A DNA stretch of 64,000 bases from an uncultured Tissierellia bacterium (GCA_946402705.1 CAMIXG010000002.1:1-64000), one strand, 5' to 3'; counted from the stretch's first letter, positions 9,386 to 19,547 are shown. The notes: generated by a model not told the origin, from the letters alone. Program-made: numbers and translations.

Positions 9386-10021
9386 TTGAGTAAGAGAGTA
9401 CATAAAATAATCGGTATTTTAATAATAATTATAATATTAGTATCATTATTATATAAATACTCAAGACACCCTGTGTCATATACAGATATAATTAAAGAAA
9501 ACTCTGAAGAGTATGGAGTGGACCCATTTTTGGTAATGGCAATTATAAATGTTGAGAGTAAGTTTGATGCAAATGCTAGGTCTGGAAAAGATGCAAGGGG
9601 ACTTATGCAGATAACTGCTCAAACTGGTCAATGGGGAAGTGAAATGATAGGGATAGAAGATTATACTCAGGATAGTTTATATCAGCCAGAAATAAATATA
9701 AAGATTGGAACCTGGTATATAAATAGATTGATGAAAGAGTTTGATGGAAATTTAGATCTAGTTTTGGCTGCCTATAATGGAGGTAGTGGAAATGTTAGAA
9801 AATGGCTCCAAAATCCAGACTATTCTGATGACGGGATAAATTTAAATCATATTCCCTTTGAAGAAACTAGAAATTATCTAGAAAGAGTAAAGAGGGATTA
9901 TGAACTATATAGTGATAAACATAAGGATGTATTTGTAAAAGAGGGAACTAATAATGATAGATATTTAGTTTTACTACATGGAGTTAGAAAAAATATAAAA
10001 GATATAATTGCAAATGATTGA
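9386..10021 (+). CDS. Lytic transglycosylase (Slt/SLT domain)
   Basis: ESKFDANARSGKDARGLMQITAQTGQW, LAAYNGGSGNV; N-terminal TM; TTG start after AGGAGG. Confidence 0.9.
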   Translation: MSKRVHKIIGILIIIIILVSLLYKYSRHPVSYTDIIKENSEEYGVDPFLVMAIINVESKFDANARSGKDARGLMQITAQTGQWGSEMIGIEDYTQDSLYQPEINIKIGTWYINRLMKEFDGNLDLVLAAYNGGSGNVRKWLQNPDYSDDGINLNHIPFEETRNYLERVKRDYELYSDKHKDVFVKEGTNNDRYLVLLHGVRKNIKDIIAND

Positions 10022-10037
10022 TTTTAGGAGGTATATT

Positions 10038-11717
10038 TTGGCTAAGAAATTTAAGGTGCTAATAATGACAATGTGTTTATTATTTGTGCTAACTAGTTGT
10101 AAGGATCCAATGAAGGAAGATATAAAAGAAGAAAACAAAAAAGAAGAAGTATTTGAGCCTAAATATGGAGGAGAAATAAATCTACCTCTTACAAATTTGA
10201 AAACTTTAAATCCTTTATTAAATAAGAATGAATTATATTATTATTTTAATAAATTAGTATATGAATCTTTGTTTGAAATAGATGAATCCTTTGATGTAGC
10301 TAAAAAATTAGTAGATAGTTACTATATAGAAGATGAAGGTAAAACAGTTAGGATAAATCTTAGAAATGATGTTTTTTGGCATGATGGGGAGCAGTTAAAG
10401 GCTGACGATGTTATATTTACCTTAGATTGCATAAAAAAACTTGGTGAAGAGAGTATATATGGAAATTTAATAGCACAAGGATTAAATACCTATGGAAATT
10501 TTAATTTAAATAGAGATATTAAAATGGAAGGTAGTGGACTTGAACTTATTGTTGAATATTCTCAGCCTTATGGGAACAATTTGGAAGTTTTAACTTTTCC
10601 AATAATACCATCTCACCTATTTAAAAATGTAAATGAGGCTCTAAATCCTAAAGACTATACAATTATGGGAACTGGACCATTTAAGTTAGATACTTATGGT
10701 GAGTTTAAGGAGCTTAGACTTGCTGCAAATGAAAGTTATAGAGATGGAAAACCATACTTAGACTATGTTAATGGTGTAATTTTAGATGATAAAGAAGATA
10801 TAATGATGTCTTTTGAAACAGGACAGTTAAATGCCATTATAGACATGGGTAATGGTTGGGAAAAATACGGAAAAAATAGTAGGATGAAAATAATGGAGTA
10901 CCCATCATCTAGTTATGAATTTTTAGGTTTTAATTTTAAAAATGAAATATTTGAAGGAAACAGGGGCAAGCATCTTAGAAAGGCAATAGCCTATGCAATA
11001 GATAATGATGAAATCATAGATAAGGCCTACCTAGGTCATGCTAAAAAAACTGATTTACCCCTACAACCCAATTCTTGGTTAAATATGGGGAGCAGATATG
11101 ATTTTGATAAAAAAGCTGCTATAGAAGAGCTGAAATTTGCAGGCTATAAAAATAAGGATGCGGATGGTTATTATTTAGATGAAGATAATAACAGGTTAAA
11201 ATTTAAGCTATTAACTGATACATTAAATCCGACAAGGTTTAATGCAGCAGATAATATAAGAAAAAATTTAAAGGCCATAGGTATAGAAGTAGAACTTTGG
11301 TCACAAGAACAATCTACCAATTTAACTACTAAGGAAGAAAAGGATAAACAGTGGGATTTAGTCCAGAGTGAAATAGCCAAGGGAAACTATGATTTAGTAT
11401 TATCTGGCTGGGATTTATCTTATATTCCTGATTTGTCTTTTATGTTCAGTAGTAGTAAAATAGGAAGTAGTAATTTTATTAACTATTCAAACAATAATAC
11501 TGATAAGTTATTAGAAAATGTTTTTTATTCAGGGGGGAGTAGAGAGGTCAAATTAAATAATTATAAAAAATTAAATAATAATTTAATAGAAAATTTACCT
11601 TACGCTAGTATTTGCTTTAAAAACAAAGCTCTTATTATAGATAATAAATTTGCAGGAGAGAACAAACCAACTTTTTATAATCCATATAAAAAATTAGATA
11701 AATTATTTATTAAATAA
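10038..11717 (+). CDS. ABC transporter substrate-binding protein, family 5 (oligopeptide type), lipoprotein
   Basis: Lipobox LTSC; YGGEINLPL...VFWHDGEQLKADDVIFTLDCIK...; TTG start at 10038 after AGGAGG. Confidence 0.88.
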   Translation: MAKKFKVLIMTMCLLFVLTSCKDPMKEDIKEENKKEEVFEPKYGGEINLPLTNLKTLNPLLNKNELYYYFNKLVYESLFEIDESFDVAKKLVDSYYIEDEGKTVRINLRNDVFWHDGEQLKADDVIFTLDCIKKLGEESIYGNLIAQGLNTYGNFNLNRDIKMEGSGLELIVEYSQPYGNNLEVLTFPIIPSHLFKNVNEALNPKDYTIMGTGPFKLDTYGEFKELRLAANESYRDGKPYLDYVNGVILDDKEDIMMSFETGQLNAIIDMGNGWEKYGKNSRMKIMEYPSSSYEFLGFNFKNEIFEGNRGKHLRKAIAYAIDNDEIIDKAYLGHAKKTDLPLQPNSWLNMGSRYDFDKKAAIEELKFAGYKNKDADGYYLDEDNNRLKFKLLTDTLNPTRFNAADNIRKNLKAIGIEVELWSQEQSTNLTTKEEKDKQWDLVQSEIAKGNYDLVLSGWDLSYIPDLSFMFSSSKIGSSNFINYSNNNTDKLLENVFYSGGSREVKLNNYKKLNNNLIENLPYASICFKNKALIIDNKFAGENKPTFYNPYKKLDKLFIK

Positions 11718-11753
11718 TACAATTAAAATAGGCAAATAGATTGCTTTAAAAGA

Positions 11754-11782
11754 TTGTAAAAAAAATAACATTATGTTAGAAT
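11754..11782 (+). promoter_or_regulatory. SigA-type promoter of the rnf operon (extended -10)
   Basis: TTGTAA - 17 nt - TAGAAT with TG one base upstream of the -10. Confidence 0.65.
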
Positions 11783-11831
11783 AATAGGGTAATACTAGGA
11801 AATCTAAGAGTGAAAATCAAATTTAATACGT

Positions 11832-11888
11832 CCTTTCTTCAGCATAAAGAAAGGGAGTATACCTATTAAAATTAGGTATACTTTTGTT
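11832..11888 (+). promoter_or_regulatory. Tandem-hairpin 5' leader of the rnf operon (possible attenuator)
   Basis: Hairpin 1 CCTTTCTT-cagcata-AAGAAAGG (11832-11854); hairpin 2 AGTATACCTA-ttaaaat-TAGGTATACT followed by TTTGTTTG (11856-11888). Confidence 0.55.
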
Positions 11889-11962
11889 TGTGTCTAAACC
11901 AAAATAGTTGATACTACCTAGTAGTATGAAATAGACTAAATATTAAAAAAGAGGTGGAATAC

Positions 11963-13288
11963 ATGGGACAAGAAAAGCTAACTTTCAAGGGTGGAGTTAA
12001 TGTACCTCATTATAAGAGTTTAACAGAGAATAAAGCCTTAGAGAAAGCGGCAGAACCAGCAAAGGTATATATACCTTTACAACAACATATAGGTGCGCCT
12101 TGTGAAGCAGTTGTAAGTGTTGGGGACAAAGTAAAAATGGGTCAAGTGATTGGAAAATCAGATGCTTTTGTATCTGCAAGAGTACATTCAAGTGTATCAG
12201 GAGAAGTTAAAGAAATAAAGAAAATGGATGTTCCTGGTTCATTGGGAGTAAATTGTGTTGTAATAGAATCTGATGGGTTAAATGAAGTAGATGATTCTAT
12301 GACAGTATATAGTAGTCTTGAAGATATAAAACCAGAACAAATATTAGAAGCTATAGACTTAGCTGGAATAACAGGTCTTGGGGGAGCGAGCTTTCCAACT
12401 AAAGTAAAATTATCACCACCAAAAGATAAGGTAATAGATTATATTATTTTAAATGGTGCTGAATGTGAACCGTACTTAACAGCAGATCATAGACTTATGT
12501 TAGAAAATACATCTGATGTAGTTTTTGGTATAAGGGCAATAATGAAAGCATTAGGAGTAAACAGGGGAGTAATAGCTATAGAAGACAATAAAATGGATGC
12601 AGTTGAAGCTATACAAGCAGAAGCTAGCAAATATGATAATGTTGAAGTAAAAGTATTAAAAGCTAAATACCCTCAAGGTGATGAAAAGAGAATAATATCA
12701 GCAGTAACTGGCAGGGAAGTTCCTTCAGGAGCATTACCTATGGAAGTAGGCTGTGTTGTAAATAATATAGGAACTGCAAAAGCTATAGCTGATGCAATAT
12801 TAAGAGGAAAACCTCTATATGAAAGAGTAATAACTATAACAGGTCATGCAATTGGAGAACCTAAAAACTTAGTTGCAAAGGTTGGAACACCATTTAAAGA
12901 GTTAATCGCTCAAGCAGGTGGCTTTAAAAGTGAACCTGGAAAAATAGTAATGGGTGGACCAATGATGGGACTAGCACAATATTCTATAGAAGTTCCTATG
13001 GTTAAGGGAACAAGTGGAATTTTAACATTTACTAAGGAAGAAGCAGAGAAAAAAGAAGTATCTGCATGTATTAAATGTGGTAGATGCTTAACTGTTTGTC
13101 CAGTACATTTACAACCAGTATATATATCAGCTTGTGCTATAAAAAATAATTTTGAACTAGCTGAAAAATATAATGCTATAGATTGTGTAGAGTGTGGAGC
13201 TTGTTCATTTATATGTCCAGCAGGTAGACCATTAACAGAATCTATTAGATTAGCTAAAAGAGAAATACTAGCTAACAAAAAGAAATAA
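11963..13288 (+). CDS. rnfC: Rnf complex subunit C
   Basis: GLGGASFPTKVKL, ILNGAECEPYLTADHRLM, two ferredoxin-type motifs CIKCGRCLTVCP and CVECGACSFICP. ATG 11963 follows GAGGTGG. Confidence 0.96.
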   Translation: MGQEKLTFKGGVNVPHYKSLTENKALEKAAEPAKVYIPLQQHIGAPCEAVVSVGDKVKMGQVIGKSDAFVSARVHSSVSGEVKEIKKMDVPGSLGVNCVVIESDGLNEVDDSMTVYSSLEDIKPEQILEAIDLAGITGLGGASFPTKVKLSPPKDKVIDYIILNGAECEPYLTADHRLMLENTSDVVFGIRAIMKALGVNRGVIAIEDNKMDAVEAIQAEASKYDNVEVKVLKAKYPQGDEKRIISAVTGREVPSGALPMEVGCVVNNIGTAKAIADAILRGKPLYERVITITGHAIGEPKNLVAKVGTPFKELIAQAGGFKSEPGKIVMGGPMMGLAQYSIEVPMVKGTSGILTFTKEEAEKKEVSACIKCGRCLTVCPVHLQPVYISACAIKNNFELAEKYNAIDCVECGACSFICPAGRPLTESIRLAKREILANKKK

Positions 13289-13301
13289 GGAGGAGATTAT
13301 A

Positions 13302-14321
13302 GTGAAAGAAAACACAGTTGAAACAAATGAAAAAGATATAATCATCCCTGATATGTTAATAGGTTCATCTTCTCCACATATAAGAACGAATGAATCTGTA
13401 AATCGTATCATGCTAGATGTGATTATTGCTTTAGTTCCAGCTATATTAGGTAGTATTTACTTATATAGAGGAGCAGCAGTACAAACCATATTACTTTCTG
13501 TTGTAGCAGCAGTTATAGCGGAAGTAGCAATGCAAAAATTATTTAAAAAACCAGTAACAATCAAAGATTTAAGTGCAGTTGTAACAGGTATTTTATTAGC
13601 TTTTAATATACCAGCAGGAGCACCTTGGTATGTGCCAGTATTTGGTTCTGTATTTGCCATAGTAGTTGCAAAACAATTATTTGGTGGATTGGGACAAAAC
13701 TTTATAAATCCAGCTTTAGCAGGTAGAGCGGCACTTATGGCTTCTTGGCCATCAGCTATGACTACTTTCTCACAACCAGTAGCATTTATAGCTGGGGCAA
13801 GTGGAGCATCTGTAGATGCAGCAACATATGCAACACCACTTGTAAAATTAGGATTAGAAGCACCAGCAGCAGATATAATAAGCCAATTACCAAGTCTTAA
13901 AGATATGTTTTTAGGTAATATAGGTGGTACTATAGGAGAAACTTCAGCTTTATTATTATTAATAGGTGCAGCTTATTTAATATATAGAGGTGTAATCGAT
14001 TGGAAGGTTCCAGTTGTATATATCCTAAGTACAGCAGTAGTTTTAGTAGTGTTAGGAGTTAATCCAAGTTTATTAATGTACCATATCTTAAGTGGTGGAT
14101 TAATACTAGGAGCATGTTTTATGGCGACAGACTATGTATCAATCCCTGTTAATTCTAAAGGTAGAGTAATATTTGCTATAGGAGCAGGTTTATTAACAGC
14201 TATTATAAGGGTTAAGGGTGGATATCCAGAAGGAGTTTCATATTCAATACTTCTTATGAACGTTTTAACACCAATAATAGAAAAATTTACAACGCCAAAA
14301 GTATTTGGGAGGGTAGATTAA
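13302..14321 (+). CDS. rnfD: Rnf complex subunit D
   Basis: Multi-TM; LGQNFINPALAGRAALMASWP; DAATYATPL flavinylation-type motif; operon position. Confidence 0.95.
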   Translation: MKENTVETNEKDIIIPDMLIGSSSPHIRTNESVNRIMLDVIIALVPAILGSIYLYRGAAVQTILLSVVAAVIAEVAMQKLFKKPVTIKDLSAVVTGILLAFNIPAGAPWYVPVFGSVFAIVVAKQLFGGLGQNFINPALAGRAALMASWPSAMTTFSQPVAFIAGASGASVDAATYATPLVKLGLEAPAADIISQLPSLKDMFLGNIGGTIGETSALLLLIGAAYLIYRGVIDWKVPVVYILSTAVVLVVLGVNPSLLMYHILSGGLILGACFMATDYVSIPVNSKGRVIFAIGAGLLTAIIRVKGGYPEGVSYSILLMNVLTPIIEKFTTPKVFGRVD

Positions 14322-14322
14322 G

Positions 14323-14868
14323 ATGAATAAAACATTAAAATTAGGTATAACTCTTTTAATAATATCTTCAGTAGCAGCAGGAATCTTAGGATTTTCAAAT
14401 AAGGCTACTAGTGGAAAGATAGCAGAAATAGAGCTTAAAAATACACAAGATGCCTTAGCGGGTATATTTGGAGAATTTGAAACATATGAAGAAACAGATG
14501 CAGCAGAATTAGAAAAATTAAGAAGTACAGATGAAAATTTAGTTGCAGTTTATAAAATAATTGATGGCGGAGAAACAGCAGGTTATTCTGTAACGACAAC
14601 TTCTAATGGTTTCGGTGGAGCTATTGAAATCATGGTAGGTATAAATTCTGATGGTGAAGTATTAGGAGCAAGAGTACTTAAACATTCAGAAACAGCAGGT
14701 ATAGGTTCAAAAGCAGCAGATCCAACATTTACAGATTTATTTACAGGTCAATCTGCAAGTGAAGAACTGCAAGTGGAAACTATATCAGGTGCTACTATAA
14801 CAAGTACAGCTGTTATCAAAGGTGTAAATAATGCAAGATTAGTTTATCAAGAAGTTGCAGCAAACTAG
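14323..14868 (+). CDS. rnfG: Rnf complex subunit G, FMN-binding
   Basis: ISGATITSTAVIKGV flavinylation motif; GFGGAIEIMVGI; KHSETAGIGSKA. Confidence 0.95.
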   Translation: MNKTLKLGITLLIISSVAAGILGFSNKATSGKIAEIELKNTQDALAGIFGEFETYEETDAAELEKLRSTDENLVAVYKIIDGGETAGYSVTTTSNGFGGAIEIMVGINSDGEVLGARVLKHSETAGIGSKAADPTFTDLFTGQSASEELQVETISGATITSTAVIKGVNNARLVYQEVAAN

Positions 14869-14885
14869 ATTTGGGGGTGTAGATT

Positions 14886-15476
14886 ATGAAATTAAGCGAA
14901 ATTTTGAAAAATGGTATAATAAAGAATAACCCTATATTTGTTCAGTTAATAGGTATGTGTTCAGTACTAGCAGTAACAACAAGTGTTCAAAACAGTTTAG
15001 CTATGGGGCTAGCAGTAACAGCAGTTTTAGTAGGTTCTAACTTTGTAATTTCATTATTAAAAAATGTAATTCCAGATGATATAAGAATACCAGCATTCGT
15101 TGTTGTAATAGCAACATTTGTAACAGTAATAGAAATGTTTATGAAGGCTTATGCTCAGCCAATATATCAATCTTTAGGTATTTTCTTACCTTTAATAGTA
15201 GTTAACTGTATAATCCTTGCAAGAGCAGAGGCTTTTGCATTTACAAATGGTTTAGTACCTTCAATAGTAGATGGTATAGGAACAGGACTTGGATATACAG
15301 TAGCAGTTTTAATTTTAGGAACTATAAGAGAAGTTTTTGGAGCAGGAACGTTTTTAGGAATTCAAGTAATAAGTAATCCAATAGGTATTTTAGTAATGCC
15401 AGCAGGTGCTTTTATAGTTTTAGGTATACTAGTGGCCTTATTTAAAATAATAATGGCTAGGCAAGAAGCAAACTAA
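14886..15476 (+). CDS. rnfE: Rnf complex subunit E
   Basis: NPIFVQLIGMCSVLAVTTSVQNSLAMG; LPLIVVNCIILARAEAFA. Confidence 0.95.
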   Translation: MKLSEILKNGIIKNNPIFVQLIGMCSVLAVTTSVQNSLAMGLAVTAVLVGSNFVISLLKNVIPDDIRIPAFVVVIATFVTVIEMFMKAYAQPIYQSLGIFLPLIVVNCIILARAEAFAFTNGLVPSIVDGIGTGLGYTVAVLILGTIREVFGAGTFLGIQVISNPIGILVMPAGAFIVLGILVALFKIIMARQEAN

Positions 15477-15490
15477 AGGGGGCAAAAATA

Positions 15491-16060
15491 ATGGAATTAG
15501 GAAAAATTCTACTTAGTACAATACTTGTAAATAACTATATATTTGCAAGATTCTTAGGTATATGTCCATTCTTTGGAGTTTCAAGCAAAATGGAAACATC
15601 TATAGGAATGGGTGCAGCAGTAACATTCGTTGTTACAATATCATCAATAATAACATATTTTATACAAATGCTTTTAGATAAATTTAGCATAGGGTACTTA
15701 CAAACAATAGTGTTTATATTAGTAATAGCAGCACTTGTTCAATTCGTTGAAGTTGCAATGAAGAAAATAAGTCCAACTCTATATAATGCACTTGGAGTTT
15801 ATTTACCACTTATAACTACAAACTGTGTTGTACTAGGAGTAGCTATATTAAATATACAAGAAAAATATACTTTAATACAAACAACAGTTAATGCAATAGG
15901 TGCTTCACTTGGATTCACTTTAGCATTAGTATTAATGGCAGGAATAAGAGAAAAGTTAGTTATCGCAGATGTTCCAGAAGCTTTAGAAGGATTCCCAATA
16001 GCTTTAGTATCAGCAGGGTTAATGTCTATAGCCTTCTTAGGATTCAGTGGACTTATATAG
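15491..16060 (+). CDS. rnfA: Rnf complex subunit A
   Basis: VNNYIFARFLGICPFFGVSSKMETSIGMG; LPLITTNCVVLGVAILN. Confidence 0.95.
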   Translation: MELGKILLSTILVNNYIFARFLGICPFFGVSSKMETSIGMGAAVTFVVTISSIITYFIQMLLDKFSIGYLQTIVFILVIAALVQFVEVAMKKISPTLYNALGVYLPLITTNCVVLGVAILNIQEKYTLIQTTVNAIGASLGFTLALVLMAGIREKLVIADVPEALEGFPIALVSAGLMSIAFLGFSGLI

Positions 16061-16072
16061 GAGGGGTTTATA

Positions 16073-16981
16073 ATGGAGATGATGTATCCCATAATAGTAC
16101 TAGGAGGATTAGGATTTTTATTCGCAGTACTTTTATCAATAGCAACAGAAGTCTTTGCTGTTGAGGTAGACCCTAAAGAAGAAGCGATATTAGCGGCTCT
16201 ACCTGGCGCAAACTGTGGTGGATGTGGATATCCAGGATGTGGAGGATTAGCAAAAGCTATAGCAGACGGAAAAGCACCAGTTAATGCATGTAGTGTTGGT
16301 GGAGCAGCATCAGCTGAAAAAATAGCAGAAATAATGGGGACTACAGCAGGTTCAACTGATAAACAAGTAGCAGTTGTACTTTGTCAAGGTGATTGTGAAA
16401 AAGCAAAAGATAAATATAAATATCAAGGTTTAAATGATTGTAGAGCGCAAAACGTTGTACAAGGGGGAAGTAAAGCTTGTAATTATGGATGTCTAGGATG
16501 TGGAACATGTAAAGATGTTTGTGCATTCGGAGCTATCGAAATAGTTGATGGAATAGCAGTTATAGACAAGGACAAATGTGTTGCTTGTGGAAAATGTATA
16601 ACAGCTTGTCCTAAAAAGATTATAGAATTAGTACCATATAAAAACGAATACATTGTAAAATGTAGTAGCAAGGATGCAGGTAAAGACGTTAGATCAACTT
16701 GTACAATAGGTTGTATAGGATGTCAAATGTGTGTTAAAGCATGTCCTAAAGAAGCTATTACATTTGAAAATAATCTAGCGAAAATTGATTATAGTAAATG
16801 TATAAACTGTAGTATATGTGCTGGAAAATGTCCAACAAAAGCGATTTTTCCAGGAATGACTAAAAAAGAACAAAAAGAATTAGAAGCTAAAAAAGCTGGT
16901 ATAGTTACAGAAGAAGTAAAAGAAGAAGTAAAAACTGAACCTGCTAAGGCAGAAGCAGTTGAAGAAACAAAAGAAGATTAA
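16073..16981 (+). CDS. rnfB: Rnf complex subunit B
   Basis: ALPGANCGGCGYPGCGGLAKAI plus several 4Fe-4S motifs; acidic/Lys-rich C-terminal tail. Confidence 0.95.
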   Translation: MEMMYPIIVLGGLGFLFAVLLSIATEVFAVEVDPKEEAILAALPGANCGGCGYPGCGGLAKAIADGKAPVNACSVGGAASAEKIAEIMGTTAGSTDKQVAVVLCQGDCEKAKDKYKYQGLNDCRAQNVVQGGSKACNYGCLGCGTCKDVCAFGAIEIVDGIAVIDKDKCVACGKCITACPKKIIELVPYKNEYIVKCSSKDAGKDVRSTCTIGCIGCQMCVKACPKEAITFENNLAKIDYSKCINCSICAGKCPTKAIFPGMTKKEQKELEAKKAGIVTEEVKEEVKTEPAKAEAVEETKED

Positions 16982-17002
16982 TTATAAGATGAAAACTTTA
17001 AT

Positions 17003-17036
17003 AAAAAACATCCTGAAATTTCAGGATGTTTTTTAT
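17003..17036 (+). terminator. Intrinsic terminator of the rnf operon
   Basis: AAAAAACATCCTGAAATTTCAGGATGTTTTTT. Confidence 0.85.
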
Positions 17037-17301
17037 TTGCCTTATAATATTTTTTCATATATAAATTTTATATTTTAAAATTCTATACAAATAAGTTTTT
17101 GTTTGTATTTTTAAGGAAAAATTAAGAAAGTTTTAAAGTATTATTAGGATATGTATTATAAAGTATAGTGTAAATTTGTTTTATATTTTTTGTAATAAAT
17201 ATTCAAATCCAGTAATTTATTTGCTACTACTAGGCTTGTATTTAAAAAACATCAATGATAAACTATATTTGTGTTTAAAATAGGCATTTGGAGAAGATGA
17301 T

Positions 17302-17685
17302 ATGATAACAAAAGGCGACAAAATTTTAATAGGTTTAGTAATAGTAATTAGTATTTTAGCCATGTTTTTTATAAAAAATATGATAAATAATATAGGTGAA
17401 AAATATGTAGTGATAAAAGTTGATGGAGAAGAATATAAAAAAATACAGATTATAGAAGATATGGAGCCAAAAGAAATTGCAGTAAAGACAGATTTCGGAT
17501 ATAATTTAGTAGAGGTAGATTCTGAAGGAGTTAGAGTTGTTGAAGCATCTTGTAAAGATAAATTAGATGTAAAGCAAGGTAAGATAAAATCTATGGGGGA
17601 AATTTTAGTTTGTTTGCCCAATAGACTTACAGTAGAAATAGTAGGAAATAGCACAGACACTGAAGTAGATAGGATAAGTAGATAG
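17302..17685 (+). CDS. NusG domain II-containing membrane-anchored protein
   Basis: N-terminal TM; YVVIKVDGEEYKKI...VEASCKDKLDVKQGKIKSMGEILVCLPNRLTVEIVG typical of the NusG_II family. Confidence 0.8.
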   Translation: MITKGDKILIGLVIVISILAMFFIKNMINNIGEKYVVIKVDGEEYKKIQIIEDMEPKEIAVKTDFGYNLVEVDSEGVRVVEASCKDKLDVKQGKIKSMGEILVCLPNRLTVEIVGNSTDTEVDRISR

Positions 17686-17693
17686 GTGAAATT

Positions 17694-18227
17694 ATGAAAA
17701 ATACAAAAAAAAATATCTATTTATCTCTTTTAGTTGCAATTGGTCTTGTACTTTCCATAGTAGAGAGTAGTTTACCATCTTTAGTAGTTTTTATACCTGG
17801 TATGAAACTAGGATTTTCAAATATAGTGATTCTAACTGCCATAGTACTTTTAGGATTTAAAGAATCTATACTAATAGCTATATTGAAAAGCTTACTTTTA
17901 GTAGTAGCAACAGGTAATGTAACATCCATAATGTATGGATTACCAGCAGGTATATTTAGTGCAATAATGATGAATATATTCTATAATAATTTCTCAAAAA
18001 AAATTCCAGTTTTTAGTTTGATAGGAGTAAGTATAATTGGTTCTATAAGCCATAATTTAGCACAGATAACAATGGCTGTGATTATACTTGGAAATGTAAA
18101 TATTTATACATATTTACCGCTTATGAGTATGGTATCATTAGTAACAGGATACTTTGTAGGACTTGTTACCCACTATGTAACTAAAAACTTAGAACAAAAT
18201 ATAGAGATAAATGGTGAAATAAAATGA
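17694..18227 (+). CDS. Gx transporter family protein (annotated in many genomes as heptaprenyl diphosphate synthase component I)
   Basis: FIPGMKLGFSNIVILTAIVLLGFKESILIAILKSLL; multi-TM; pairs with NusG_II. Confidence 0.82.
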   Translation: MKNTKKNIYLSLLVAIGLVLSIVESSLPSLVVFIPGMKLGFSNIVILTAIVLLGFKESILIAILKSLLLVVATGNVTSIMYGLPAGIFSAIMMNIFYNNFSKKIPVFSLIGVSIIGSISHNLAQITMAVIILGNVNIYTYLPLMSMVSLVTGYFVGLVTHYVTKNLEQNIEINGEIK

Positions 18228-18808
18228 AATACAAAATTATATTAGCCTCAAATTCTCCAAGGAGAAGAGAGATTTGTGAGAGGTATGGATTAAATCCAGA
18301 AATAGTAATACCTAAAATTGAAGAAAAAACTAGAAGTATAGAGAAACCTTATGAAACAGTAATGGCTTTAGCTTTTGAAAAAGCAAATTCTATAGCAAGT
18401 AATTTAACTGAGAATGAAATAGTTATAGCAGCAGACACGATTGTATATCATAATGGAGAAAAATTAGGTAAGCCATCTACAAAAGAACAGGCACATAAGA
18501 TGCTAAAATCTTTAAGTGATAGCTATCATAGTGCAATAACTGGAATTAGTATAATACAAGGTAATACAAATTTAAAAATTATAGATTATGTTGAAACAAA
18601 AGTAAAATTCAAAAAATTGACAGATGAGATTATAGACAGATATATAGAAACGAACGAACCAATGGATAAAGCAGGAGCTTACGGTATACAGGGATGGGGT
18701 CAACTATTAGTTGAGAAAATCGATGGCTCATATTTAAATATTGTGGGATTACCAATAGAGAAAATATCAGATTTATTAAGGGCATTTTTTAACATAGAGT
18801 TAATGTAA
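18224..18808 (+). CDS. maf: Maf-family nucleoside triphosphate pyrophosphatase
   Basis: IILASNSPRRREIC; IAADTIVYHNGEKLGKP; DKAGAYGIQGWG. Confidence 0.94.
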   Translation: MKYKIILASNSPRRREICERYGLNPEIVIPKIEEKTRSIEKPYETVMALAFEKANSIASNLTENEIVIAADTIVYHNGEKLGKPSTKEQAHKMLKSLSDSYHSAITGISIIQGNTNLKIIDYVETKVKFKKLTDEIIDRYIETNEPMDKAGAYGIQGWGQLLVEKIDGSYLNIVGLPIEKISDLLRAFFNIELM

Positions 18809-18821
18809 AGGAGTGTTTGCT

Positions 18822-19526
18822 TTGGAGATTAAAGTGTTGGAGAATAACTACACTATAAAAGACCTTCCAGAGACAGAAAGACCTAGAGAAAAGCTTTTAA
18901 AATATGGAACTGAATATTTATCAAATGAAGAATTAGTAGGACTTATAATAAGAACTGGTAATAGACAAGATACAGCAGTAGAGTTAGGAAGAAAAATTTT
19001 ATCTTTGGATTCTGAGGGGATTAGGTTTTTAACAGATGTAACTGTGGAAGAACTAAAAAAGGTAAAAGGTGTTGGCGATACCAAGGCATCACAAATCTTG
19101 GCAGCTATAGAACTGGGACGCAGGCTTAATTATAGCGAAAATCTTAGTAAGATTAGAATAAATAGTCCAAGTAGTATTGCAAATACTTTTATGACAGAGA
19201 TGAAATTTTTACAGAAAGAACATTTTAGAGTGATGTTATTAGATACTAAAAATCAAATAATATCAGTTGAAGAAATTTCTATTGGAACTTTAAATGCATC
19301 CATAGTTCATCCAAGGGATGTTTATAAAATTGCAATAAAGAAAAATGCTAACTCAATAGTCCTAATGCATAATCATCCCAGTGGAGACCCAACTCCTAGT
19401 AGGGAAGACATAAATGTAACAAAGAGACTAGATGAAGTTGGTAAAATAATGGGGATAAAAGTATTAGATCATATAATAATAGGGGACAATAGATATATTA
19501 GTTTTAAAGAAGAGAAAATAATTTGA
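18822..19526 (+). CDS. radC: DNA repair protein RadC (JAB/MPN domain)
   Basis: HNHPSGDPTPSREDINVTKRL; KGVGDTKASQILAAIELGRR. TTG 18822 after AAAGGAG; listed ORF opens at 18813. Confidence 0.93.
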   Translation: MEIKVLENNYTIKDLPETERPREKLLKYGTEYLSNEELVGLIIRTGNRQDTAVELGRKILSLDSEGIRFLTDVTVEELKKVKGVGDTKASQILAAIELGRRLNYSENLSKIRINSPSSIANTFMTEMKFLQKEHFRVMLLDTKNQIISVEEISIGTLNASIVHPRDVYKIAIKKNANSIVLMHNHPSGDPTPSREDINVTKRLDEVGKIMGIKVLDHIIIGDNRYISFKEEKII

Positions 19527-19547
19527 CTCGAAGGGGAGGATTACTTA

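Noticed and set aside
17217-17660. 147-aa minus-strand ORF opposite the NusG-II gene
   Set aside because: Ser/Thr/Ile-rich antisense translation; the plus-strand ORF has family support and good gene spacing.
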